A stretch of DNA of 64,000 nt from Isoetes taiwanensis. Lineage: Eukaryota; Streptophyta; Lycopodiopsida; Isoetales; Isoetaceae. Location: positions 13,527,614-13,591,613 of the forward strand of contig JAJEKV010000033.1 in the NCBI GenBank assembly GCA_021234155.1, read 5' to 3'. How positions within the stretch are numbered: position 1 is the first letter of the stretch; the number at the start of each line of letters is the position of its first letter. The position numbers were made by a program, and so were the translations under genes. Positions 39,815-50,533 of the stretch are shown here, one piece after another. The notes beneath the pieces are model-generated. The model made no database searches. It was not told the origin of the DNA and saw nothing but the letters and a program-made list of their open reading frames with translations.

Positions 39815-39998
39815 CAGGCAAGCAATCCACTGATGATGGTTCCTCTTCCCCAGCCCACCAAAATTTCTACGGGTAGTCGACTAGCTGTCAGGCTGAATTT
39901 CCTGAATGAATGCTATTGATATTTCGTAATAGTAAGTTTTAACTGATCGAATTGTTCAATGGTTGGTTGGGTGATAACTTGTGATATTATAATTGATA

Positions 39999-40026
39999 CT
40001 AGTTACAGTGCCCAGCGTTGCTGGGC
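39999..40026 (-). mobile_element. Helitron-type 3' terminus, minus strand
   Basis: On the minus strand: GCCCAGC-AAC-GCTGGGC, seven bases, CTAG, then T. It is the same family as the ends at 27538 and 28091. The element would extend to the right; its 5' end was not found. Confidence 0.6.
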
Positions 40027-40844
40027 ATCATGCATGGGCCTATAAATGTTGGGAGCCTATCAATGCTGAAATCTTGGCCATGCAATTTCCACATTAACTA
40101 TGCAATTTCTTCATTTTCTCATACTTTTCTTCAACAAAAGACCCACAAATATGCAATTGCCTAAAGATGTAGGTACTTTTGTAGATTATAGTGTTTATTG
40201 ATTAATGTTTACATGTTTTGATTTTGCTCATACAAAGAACAATGAATTTGCTAAGCACATAATAAGACAACAAAGTTATCTTTTACCTTATGGAAAACCT
40301 CAAAAAACAATGTCCATCTTGTGCATATTGGTAGAATTTGTGCATTGGTTTTGTTCTATTGTTTGTTAGTTAAGGGAGCCTCTAATATACATCCCTGTCA
40401 AAAGTTGTGTTATGAATTTTACTTCCTTGTCTTCTTTGTCAAAGGTCCATATTGCACAATCAACATTACATCATAATTTATGTATTTTAGTCTTGAATGT
40501 TATATCCAGTCTCCAAATTCACAATCACCAAAACATTCACAGTCCCCAAAACATGTGTTCTTGTGTGTTCTTACGCTGTAAAAAACTACAGGTCAAAATC
40601 CAACATTGAATTTTGAATTTAAAAGGACCTTGGGGTTTCTTCCTCACAAAGGACTTTCTTTCATTGATTCTTTATTCAGATTGGAGGAGTTTTTTAATAA
40701 ATTGTATTTTATACACAAGGCACCCAAAAGTTTAACCATTATGATAAACCACTAAAAACCACTATAGATGTGGTTTTTTATGCTAAAAAAATTATTCCTA
40801 AGAAAAACCACATAACATAGTGGTTTTCATAACCAGTACATGGT
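40027..40844. other. AT-rich DNA, possible Helitron interior
   Basis: No ORF with a motif. If the 3' end at 39999 is real, this is the inside of a non-autonomous Helitron. Confidence 0.35.
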
Positions 40845-41220
40845 TATTCATGTTGATTTTATGTTATAGCATGGTTTAGTAAAACTATTATTGGTTTATT
40901 ACATTGTTTCTAGCATCAATGGTGGTCATTCATGTTGGTTTTCTAACGTATCATGGTTTATTAAATCGACAGTGCTTTGTAGCATGGTTTTCAACACCAT
41001 TTGTTTAACATGGCAATGGTTGTTTATGTTGATTTTCTATTGTCGCATAACTTAGAGAAGGCAAAGTAGTTTACAGCATGGTTTTATACCAATTTAAATG
41101 TTTGGGCAGTTATTCATGCTAGTTTTCTATTATAACACTACATGTTATAAAATGGTTGTGGTTTGTAGCATGGTTTTCAATGCCGACTTAATTATCATGG
41201 TAATTATTCATAGTTCTCAC
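40845..41220. repeat. Degenerate ~90-bp tandem repeat, four to five copies
   Basis: Variants of TTCATGTTGATTTTCTATT recur near 40848, 40930, 41025 and 41115, each with a TAGCATGGTTTTCAA-like phrase nearby. Non-coding. Confidence 0.65.
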
Positions 41221-41504
41221 CTAAAATGGTGTGACTATTCATAATGGTTACTCGTAAGACACCCAAGGAACAAATGTCATAATTAAGGCCCTCCCCAAAT
41301 GGGATGGTCCACATCCCTTGCCACCTATGACACTTAGTCCTCAATAACAAGTGGCAGCTAGATATCCTGCTTGTTCCTGATCTTCCTTCACCATGCTTTC
41401 TCTCACGACATAAAATAACAAGTCTCCTGCAAAATCCACCTATTATGCTCAATGACGAAAAGTTATTGCAAATCCAAATAGTTTGAGGTTTACCACTTCA
41501 AGGT

Positions 41505-42937
41505 GATGTCCCATCCCACCGTTCACATTCGTTCATCTTCATCGTTCATTTTATCTTCAGTTCCAGTTTGGTACTTAACCAACTTTTTGCCTCCGAACAG
41601 TCTTCTTCAGATCTGCTACCATCTGGCACCACCAACAGCTCCGATTCCACTTCTGTTGTTGCCGATAATCCCTTTCTTAAACTAATGCACACCCTAAAGA
41701 TTTCCGCACCTCTTTCGCTCTCCGTCTTCCACTTTCCTTTCTCTTCCTTGCTCATCGTCGTGGCCGCTTCTCCCAAGCTTCCAACTCTCCAGGTTACCGC
41801 CTCCATGGATCCAACACTTTTTGAATCGGTTGTTTTCTCCACTCCTACTGTTTGAGATCCCTTGGAAGGTGCCAATCGAGATGTTGCAGAACGGGCAGGG
41901 CTATTCGAGTTCTCCAGGCAAGAACTCCCTGCTCCGAATCCTCTTCAACTGAGGCAGTTTGTTGCTCACCTTGTCAAGACTAATGCGGGGTATCAGACAG
42001 TGATCGTAATCGTATTCTCATCACTCCGGCTCTTCTAGTTTAGGTATTTCAATTGCCTACAAGAACCCCATTTTTAAATTGGGCTGCTTTGCAGGATCAA
42101 GATGTCACAGTTTATGGCCAAACTCCCTATTTGGCCACCACTCATAAGCTCACTAATATTGCAAAGCCCCATGAAGGATTCATCAATTTTTTATGGCGCA
42201 AGTTCTATGGGTACTCCATCAAGAACACCCACATTAACAAACAGTTCTTTCATGCTGCCATTGTTGCCATCCACTCCCAGCATCCTATTGATTGGCCTTA
42301 GATCATGTTCCAGCACTTGTTTCATGAAGTTGATCGCATTCGTCACTCCCCAGGTTCTGGTTTAGAATCTGCCATGGGTGCACATCTGCAAGTCATCATC
42401 AACCATTGTCTCCCGGCCTCCAGTCAAGTCTCTCCCACCAATCTTGATACTGCCTCTCAAGCCTCCAGTCATAAGCCATCTTCCACCATTCCTGCTATCA
42501 AAGAGCTTCAAGAAGAAAGTTCCCGTCACTGTCCTGACCAACAGTCATCTCCATAACCTTGCTCACCACGCCAAGAACCTGTCATAAATGTCCCGTCTTC
42601 TCAGTCCACGGAGATTGAAATTCACACTCCCAACAAGTCTCTCAACGCACTCCATCTGACATTCCACGACCCTCATTGCAAGTTCAACCTCCACTTCCTC
42701 CTCAGTCCAGACGTGCTATCAATATGAGCAAGTTGTCACAAAATGTATGCTCAAACTTCAAGATTCTCAAGAACAATTTATGAATGGCGTCAAACATTAT
42801 ATGGATTCCACGGATGCTGTTCACCATGACCTCCAGGCAGCCACCACCCAGGTACAAACTCTTAGGTCCATCAACAACTGTAGTGGCAGATCCGTCGAAA
42901 AAAGCAAAGCTTTTGGGAAAGTGTGGATCTTGATTTA
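41505..42937 (+). pseudogene. Gag-like or plant transposon protein, copy 2, broken
   Basis: Same frame and same blocks as the copy at 22.6-24.0 kb. It carries an additional TGA near 41855 and a frameshift near 41999, and reads Trp where copy 1 has one of two adjacent stops (near 42296), so the copies decayed further after they separated. Confidence 0.45.
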
Positions 42938-43319
42938 GGCTGATAAAAGGGTAGAGATTCACCATGGATGCACTGCTTTTCCCCATCGTTTCTACGATTC
43001 ATCTACTTATGTTATTGTGTTGATGTAGAATTATTGGTCCATAATTACGCTGCATCAAGAACTTGTGAAGTTCAGGAACACTAGCCATAGAGTATTTCAG
43101 AGGGAAACACAAAGAAGATACATGTTTTTTTGTGGAAAATCTGATAAAATGCAAGCTCAAGTCCTTGGCAGATATTTCAGAAAAGCTTGCTTCTCAATCA
43201 GGTTCCAATAATGCAGCCCATTTTATAACAAAGCAATGCATGAAAATGTATATAACATGGTCTAAACATGTCATGTGACTCTGACAGTTCAGATTCTCTA
43301 GGAACAAGCTTCATTGTCC

Positions 43320-43810
43320 AGGAACAAGCTTGTAGCTATTACATCAATTCGCACGGGGTCCCACAGGCTACGGATTGAGACAGGTAGATGGGAGCGGCCG
43401 CAATTGCCGCGAGAAGCGAGACTATGTGCCTGTTGCCAGTTACAGGTTATTGAAGATGAAAGCCGTACTCTTCTGAGTTGCCCTGCTTTTGAGATAGTCC
43501 GGAATCATTTTTTGACTTTAGCATTCCATTCCACGCTTCCACAACTTCTTAGAGCACCATCTGTGCATGACTTGGCATTATACATACTTGAGGTTCTAGA
43601 TAAACGTCTGCAATTACTGAGCCCTCAGTAGCCATTATCTCCGCTTGTCTAGTATCATCATTACTGCAAAGGTTTTTCCCTTGAAAACCTTTCGAGGCAG
43701 GGGTTTTTTAATCCTAGTAGTAATGATTGTACTAGCCCATTGTATGGGTCCCATGACCTATTGGTCTCCGTGGACGTTAAAAAAACTATTCTACTCTATC
43801 TATTCTTTCT
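43320..43810 (+). pseudogene. LINE 3' fragment, copy 2
   Basis: SHRLRIETGRWERPQLPRE, IEDESRTLLSCPAFEIV and the 3' hairpin GACCTATTGGTC (43755-43766) followed by CTATTCTACTCTATC. This copy preserves TGRWERP where copy 1 reads TNRWEQA. Confidence 0.7.
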
Positions 43811-45678
43811 GTTTGCCTAGTGCCTGCCCACCTGATATAGACCATTGATTTTGAAATCTCAACTTCTTTCCTAAATTCTGTAGTCACGTCTCACACGTTA
43901 GCCTTCTTACGTGACATGAATGGACTCAACACCCTATGGTCAGGTTCTCTCTAAGACATAATATATCTATTAATTTGGCAGTATGCATTGTTATCGTGGC
44001 CATTGGGCTATGGAAGTTGAAATCTCTTCTTTTTTCAAAAACCAAAGAAAGTGAATATTTTCAGAAATTCCCCCTATCTAGATCACTCTGGAGTACCTAC
44101 CCTTCTAGGAGAGAAAAGGCCTTGATAGAACCATCTAGCATTGAATCAGATACCATATCCCCGTCTCCCATGCATGAACAAATCGTTGGCACAATGGAGC
44201 AGACTGTGCCATGTGATGCACGCACAAAGATAAATATTGTTTTGCAAGGGACAAACATGGCCCAAATAAGGTGGGGCGAAAACAATTCACCTAGAATCAT
44301 GGGGATATGATATGCTTAGGAGAAGTTTCTGTTCTTTTTGTTAGAAGACAAAGCATTCAAATGGTAGTTATATGTGAAGAATATGTCCAAAGGACATCAA
44401 TGCATTGTATAGAATTCGACAATCAAATTGATTAGCTCTGGAATTTGACTCCACATGTGTCATTCAAGCTTTCTGTGTTCTGATGGGTTTGGTGGAAGCT
44501 TTTGACCGTCTCCACAATTTTTACGCTTGACAAGGATGACCTCTGCAAATCCAAATAGTCCAAAATACACGACTCATTTTTCACTTTAGCCACTAACTTT
44601 GTAAAATAGCAATCTTTTGTTGTTTTCTCATTCAATAATAATATCGAAGCTCAATTGCTCATATGCATATGCCCATCTATGTACAGATAACTTCCAAATT
44701 TTATAAAACAAGGTGAACGATGGAGTGCTAAGGGCAATTGTCATTTTGAAGATTTTGATTTTCTAGCTATTGGTCATGCTAAGTACTCATCTTTGGGTTA
44801 TAATATGATGGTCGTGCTCAATCTAGAGATGGAATCGCTTCAATGGATCAACATCTACGGAAAAGAAGTACATGCATGATTGCAATGTGGATTCACAAGT
44901 CAAAATGTAGTTGGATCAAACTTTCGAAAAGTTTGGTTCAAACCCACCATTGTGTACATAATACTTCCAACTAAATAAGCCAATGTACTAGGTGACAAAT
45001 GTAGTTGGCGTTGGAATTGAGATATTATGTACATGATATTCCAAGGAAATACAATAACATTCTTATTTTGTAGCATGTTGGATCCTCATTGCATTTGCAA
45101 CACCCCATTTGATAATTGTTCAGCTCAATTGGCATGTCTTTGATGTTTTTGATTCATCTCAAAAACACAGAAGGGATACAAATTCATCTAGACAAATGAC
45201 TTTTAATTCATCAATGAATTAAAAGTCATTTGCTCTACGAAACAAAGATTGCGGAAGTTGTGCACAACTATTCAAGGCAAAGGCCCAACTATTGCTCAGA
45301 ACCACTGACAAACTCCATTCCCAGTGAGCTAAAATTTTGGATTATGTGGTGAAGGTCATTGTAGCAGCCAAAACATTATATATATTGGTAGTGATACATT
45401 GGTTGTTTAGAGTGTTCATCTAAACCCAAGATGAGCTATCTCCAAATTACCTAAAACACAAAGCAACTAATCGGTTGTTTGGAGGTCGAACACTAAATTT
45501 AAGGCAGTCATTCATGTCGTAGAAAAGGTTGGAAGTGCCCATAGCCTATTAAAGATGCAATCTCCTCCCATCCATCTCTAGTCCATTTGTGGGGAGACGA
45601 AGGTATAACACCAAGTGTGTCTTGCAACTTTGTGAATCCATTAGTAAGCAGGCAATGCATTAACAAATGACGGGCGGT

Positions 45679-46137
45679 ATTCACCATGGATGCACTGCTT
45701 TTCCCCATCGTTTCTACGATTCATCTACTTATGTTATTGTGTTGATGTAGAATTATTGGTCCATAATTACGCTGCATCAAGAACTTGTGAAGTTCAGGAA
45801 CACTGGCCATAGAGTCTTATATTGTAGATATTTCAGAGGGAAACACAAAGAAGATACATGTTTTTTTGTGGAAAATCTGATAAAATGCAAGCTCAAATCC
45901 TTGGCAGATATTTCAGAAAAGCTTGCTTCTCAATCAGGTTCCAATAATGCAGCCCATTTTATAACTAAGCAATGCATGAAAATGCATATAACATGGTCTA
46001 AACATGTCATGTGAGCTTCATTGTCCAGGAACAAGCTTGTAGCTATTACATCAATTCGCACGGGGTCCCACAGGCTACGGATTGAGACAGGTAGATGGGA
46101 GCGGCCGCAATTGCCGCGAGAAGCGAGACTATGTGCC
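45679..46137 (+). repeat. Third, partial copy of family A middle segment
   Basis: From TTCACCATGGATGCACTGC to GAGACTATGTGCCT it matches 42957 to about 43433. Where copy 2 lost the bases CTTATATTGTAGAT, this copy keeps them, as copy 1 does, and it lacks about 40 bp near 46014. It is therefore not a simple recent duplicate of copy 2. Confidence 0.88.
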
Positions 46138-46699
46138 TTGCAATGCGAGAAGCGACCCAGGAAAATTACCACTTGCAACGCTTATGTTTATAGATGGAAT
46201 TTGGCATTTGGAAGATAAGATCAGAGTTTAGACTACATAGAAGTAGAAGTACCATCAAAGCAAAGAAAAGGATTCAGAACATACCTATGGATAAATGCAA
46301 AGAAAAGATTCAGAGCATACCTGGAGACGAAAATAAGACAAAAGAGAAGATTGAATGGCTGCAGAGATTCGGCCGGACCAGCTATTCCGCCGTCGCCCAG
46401 CTATGCCGTCGTCGCCATTGTCGCGGTTAACAGCCTTAACCGTGCTCGACACCGGAGGATAAATTCACAACACATTTTGTTAACAATTTTAACATGCTGT
46501 TAGGGTTTAGCATAACCAAAACATGTATGCATCATGATTATATTAAAATTTAACCTAACCAGCTACGTTAAACCTTAACACCTTTGATTTTAACAGAAAT
46601 GATTAACCAAACCGGTGTGAACGCCATTATCTTAAAATTTTAACTTTTAAGCTAACATAACCATTGGTGTGTAATTACCCTTAGAAATAAACATCAATG
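46138..46699. other. Short non-coding interval
   Basis: A GA-rich stretch, then DNA rich in TTAACC/GGTTAA. 46458-46683 has weakly similar inverted ends (GGATAAATTCACA and GGGTAATTACACA) but no clear target duplication. Confidence 0.35.
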
Positions 46700-47142
46700 A
46701 CAGTGGATTCACATTCGTACTAAGTATCCATTGAACGGCCGCCATGTGGCGACCACTCTTATAAGGACAAAATGACTAATCGTTCTGGAGACGACATCTT
46801 GCAGCCCGTCTTATCTACTGTTATCTTTTACCTAAAACTCTGAAGTGTCGCAGGAAGGCCTGAAGAACGGCCATAGCTGAAACCTAAAGATTGGAACTGC
46901 CATAGCTCTAAACCTGAAGCTCGAAGGCCAGATTATTTCCGCCATCTCCGAATCTAAGGCATGGCTTTCCTTGACCCGTGGTGGGAATGGGAAGAGGTCG
47001 GGGATTGTGGCGTGAGCAGGACAAGCCACGATTCCCGACCTCTTCCCATTCCACATAACAGCTGGAATCAGTGTTTCTCCATAACATTCATCTAACCCAC
47101 ACAACAGGTGGAACATCATTTAACCGACCGCAGTGGGACATA

Positions 47143-48193
47143 GGGTCAATTCCCACTGGCAGTTAGGTTAGGTTAAATAGGGTAAATAACGGAAACTTGC
47201 TTTCACACTAGCATTTAAGTTGCTACCAATTAGGTTAGGACTTGGTTAAATTTTAACTATGGTTAACTTAACCAGGTTACTTTCATACTGATAATAGTTA
47301 AGTTAAGTTAAGTTAAAACTTTAACTGGACCCCTTATTTTAAACTAGAAGTTAAGTGGCCCAGGAAAGGTACACTTAACTCGGTTAAGAACTAACTTAAC
47401 CTAACTGTTAAGTGAGAAAGGGGTAACAATCTAGTTAGGTTATTATTATTATTTTTTATATGAAAATGGCTTATTTCATCTCTTTGAACAGCTAGAGTAG
47501 CTCGAGGATCAAAAGCTTTTTGGATTTCCTCCGCTCAAGGGACAATTCATTAGAATCGAATTGAATCTAGGGTAGTTTTCGCACCTTAGAGCATATTTTG
47601 GGCATATTTGAACATCTAATGACTAGAATTTGTAGTTCTTTTTTCGATAGTGGAAACATTTCTTAGATTATTTTTAGGGAGCGTGTACCTACGGTTTTTC
47701 CAATGCCAAGAAAAATGTGACACCCACTAAAAATAATGAGACATCCAAATTAAGGTTAAAAAATAGAGAAATACAGAGAGAGAAAAATAGAGACAGATAA
47801 AGAATATCAAAAATATAGAAAGAGAAGAGATCGAAAATAAACCTTGTATCTCTTCATGGATTATTGGTTTCAACAACTAAGAAATACTTTAGATATCTTT
47901 AACTTAATGGCATCTCTTAACTAAAGTGGGAAATGGACTTAGTTATCTCTAACCTAACAAAGCCTCTTAACTACTAGTGTGAAACATCAACTCATTGTAA
48001 ATGTTAGGTTAAGTTGATTTTTTGAATTTAACCTAAGTGATCCCTAACAAGTCTAGTGGGAATGTATATCTTCATAATCCGTTTAGTCTTAACTTAACGA
48101 CCTTAATGGGAAAGCATAATCTCTTTTCGGTTAAGTTAAAAGATAACCAACTGGTTAAATTAACTTAACTTAATGGCGAGTGGGAAATGGCCC
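47143..48193. mobile_element. 1,051-bp Harbinger-like non-autonomous transposon
   Basis: Ends GGGTCAATTCCCACT and AGTGGGAAATGGCCC are imperfect inverted repeats that extend for about 33 bp. ATA flanks both sides (47140-47142, 48194-48196). The related copy at about 37783 reads straight through (GGGACATGGTCTGTC), which gives the empty site. The interior is rich in TTAAGTTAAGTTAA-type repeats and encodes nothing. GG...TTCCCA ends and a 3-bp duplication suggest PIF/Harbinger, though ATA is not the usual TTA or TAA. Confidence 0.85.
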
Positions 48194-48235
48194 ATAGTCT
48201 GTCAGATTCTACACTAATGAGATGTAATATGTAAT

Positions 48236-48346
48236 GTGGAACGGGAAGGGGTAGGGCATTCTTGCTAGCCCCCTGACCTATAGAATCCGGTCGCGCCGTT
48301 GAGGTCAGGGGGGCTAGCAAGAATGCCCTATCCCTTCCCGTTCCAC
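48236..48346. repeat. Foldback hairpin ii, copy 2
   Basis: The arms GTGGAACGGGAAGGG...CATTCTTGCTAGCCCCC and their inverse match better than in copy 1: one wobble and one bulge. The loop is longer and different (about 22 nt, with TCGCGCCG). Confidence 0.92.
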
Positions 48347-49243
48347 GACGTCGAGGCAAATTTAACCGGATTCTACAGGTTTTTTTGTAGTGATTTGTCT
48401 TGGTTAGAATGGATGCAGAAACTGTCGGAAGGCAGACCCACTTGCCTTGATGTAATGTAGAACCCCAGGCATAGGGTCAGCCATTCTTGCTGTCCGTATG
48501 ACCTGCAGAAGGTGGATTCTGCAAGTCATTGGGGCAGCAAGGCCGATTCTGCAGGTCATGGCAGGGAAGCGTTACCTAATTCTACAAGTTTTGTTTGTGG
48601 AGGCATATTTTAGGACAATGGTTCAAGATTGTAGGAATGCATACCTACTTGCTTGACGTGTACTAGCATTAATTTTGTGGAGGCATATTTTAGGACAATG
48701 GTTCAAGGATTGTAGGAATGCACCATTATTTATGGCTCAAGACCGTAGAATCTCCAACATTCATCTTTTTAGCCACACTTGCAAGAACATAGAATTTCAA
48801 TATTTTAGTGAGGGATGCAAGTGTTCCTAAGGATATGCTATCCAACACGACCCTGTCCATCTCATCGTCTGATTTCCATGCCATTGCAAGAAGTTAATGT
48901 AGTTTCTAACCGAAGTTGTTAACCGATACACTACTCAGTGTGTAAATTTGATCGAAGGACAGGGAAATATTTTATGTCTTTTCCCATGACAGAAAGTTCT
49001 CAAATTTCAACCTCTCATACGCCAGACAAAAATTCAAAACGATAGAATCCAAAATTTTAACAAAAAATACATAGAAAATGCACGTGCTATATAAATACGT
49101 ACCAAAAAAGAGTACATGAGAAGTTTTAGAAACACAAATTTATCAATTAACAAGTGGCATTGCTCTTCCATCTTTTGCTTCATACCAATCCTGGAAACAT
49201 GCTTGCCAATCTATGGACTCAAATAGTGCATCCCATAATGACT

Positions 49244-50114
49244 TGTAGGGTTGCTCCATGGCCACCGTGATAGAAGTATAGCAACAAAGGAGAGTGATTA
49301 ATGAAGAAACTGGGGAGTAATCTTAGAACCCCTGGAAGAGATCATTGCTGTATTCATATCGCTTCACCCTAATAATGATATTGCCATGAATAGAGCCTAT
49401 CATGCACCAACACCAAAATCCATTATGCACCAAATTCAAATAGAAATGCATCAGCCCAATCTATTCATAGAGGTCCGACTGTTGTTCTTGTGCACCAAAA
49501 CAACAAAATTAAGGCCCTTCCCAAGTTTCTCATTTAAAAGTAGTTATGGATCTCTATTATTACCGTCCAAGATCTTTCCTGTAATATAACTTGTCAATAA
49601 AAAAGATAGAAATTGATTAAGGTTTTGATGGGAAACCTGGAGTATGGCTAAAAAAGGTCCTCTGCCTCCTTTTGTTCCCTCCGCCTTTATATTGCCCGCA
49701 AATATCAGCATCTCTGTGACTTTATTACTACATGTTACGAAAACTTACCTGATATGCGGACGATCCTGTACCGAAATGAAAATCTTTTGGAAAATTACCT
49801 CATCCCAATGGCTCTTCATTTTCTACGACACCATTACATCATAGAATGAAGGTAGACAAGAGGAGCAACAAAAGGAACAGCCACATGATCACTTGGGAGA
49901 TTTTGCTGTTAAAATGAAGGTGAGGGCATCCTTTTCGAGTCAGAGTCGATCACCCCTTTCGTCTGCATATAGATCATCTGCATATAGAGCGCAGGTTGTG
50001 GAAATAGGAAGCACAGGTTGTGAAAAAAAAAAACTGGTAAATCGAAGGGATGAAATTAAAGTAAAAAAATCGAGGGCCAAAAATGCACATAAACTATCCT
50101 AAAACTCCTTTAGT
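49244..50114. other. No recognisable gene
   Basis: Short ORFs without motifs. A 15-bp direct repeat (CATATAGATCATCTG / GCATATAGAGCGCAG type) near 49965-49990 is minor. Confidence 0.45.
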
Positions 50115-50117
50115 ATT

Positions 50118-50314
50118 AGGCTACGTTCCCATGAAACAGATCGGACTTCGAAATTTCTTGTCAAAGCTGAAGTCGAGCCAGTTCCCATGTTCATATTTTG
50201 AGGTCAACTTCCAAGTCTGGCTTGGATTTTTCAGAAATGGAGGGGGGTTTCTGAACTCTCCGGTTATTTGCCTTGAATCTTGGAGTCCGGTCGGAGGCGC
50301 ATGGGAACGTAGCC
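50118..50314. mobile_element. 197-bp Tourist-like MITE with TTA target duplication
   Basis: The left end GGCTACGTTCCCATG and the right end CATGGGAACGTAGCC are perfect inverted repeats. TTA lies at 50115-50117 and 50315-50317. A 3-bp TTA duplication with GG-initial ends is the PIF/Harbinger (Tourist) hallmark. No coding capacity. Confidence 0.92.
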
Positions 50315-50405
50315 TTAGATATAGATAACCCAAGAAAATTACACTTGTCTTTGAGATCTTAGATTGCCACATTGAGTACGAAATAATAAACAAAACTATA
50401 ACGAC

Positions 50406-50533
50406 ATAAAGAAAGAGATGGTTGTCCATAATAGTAGAATAGAATATGATTTTATCGTCCACGGAGACCAACTGGCCTATGGGACCCAAGTACAAAGAGA
50501 GAGCAGCAGGCGTATTATATAAAGAAAGAGATG
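50406..50533 (-). mobile_element. 5'-truncated LINE stub (98 bp) with 15-bp target duplication
   Basis: ATAAAGAAAGAGATG lies at 50406-50420 and again at 50519-50533. Between them, on the minus strand, is the LINE 3' end: GGGTCCCAT, hairpin-like GGCCAGTTGGTC, TCCGTGGACG, then ATTCTATTCTA-type tail. This proves that the 3' end seen in family A belongs to a mobile LINE. Confidence 0.93.

Larger units (their letters stand above)
37536..39998 (-). mobile_element. Family B hAT-like element, copy 1
   Basis: Matches 46890-49243 from about 37540 to 39470 apart from two large indels: copy 2 has a 1,051-bp insertion, and copy 1 has about 650 extra bases (about 38311-38960). The minus-strand transposase end lies at its right. 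The left 1.8 kb, downstream of that gene, is filled with foldback hairpins and CTTGACGT motifs. Terminal inverted repeats and an 8-bp target duplication were not identified, so the true ends are uncertain. Confidence 0.7.
41505..45677 (+). mobile_element. Family A composite repeat, copy 2 (4.17 kb)
   Basis: Nearly identical to 22574-26820. Differences include a short deletion in the gag-like frame near 41999 (CAGAGGTTGATC becomes CAGTGATC), loss of about 15 bp near 43090, and an extra ~18 bp before the palindrome near 45170. Its right end joins directly to a third, partial copy of its own middle. Confidence 0.9.
46700..49243 (-). mobile_element. Family B hAT-like element, copy 2, with nested insertion
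   Basis: The left part (46700-46886) matches the fragment at 31.0 kb; the rest matches 37.54-39.47 kb. It retains hairpins i (46984-47052) and ii (48236-48346) and a diverged iii (about 48500-48560), lacks iv, and ends inside the hAT transposase C-terminus (49243-49144, ending MPLVN-stop). It is cut by the element at 47143-48193. Confidence 0.75.

Noticed and set aside
46458-46683. MITE with GGATAAATT / AATTACCC ends
   Set aside because: The ends match only loosely and no target duplication flanks them.
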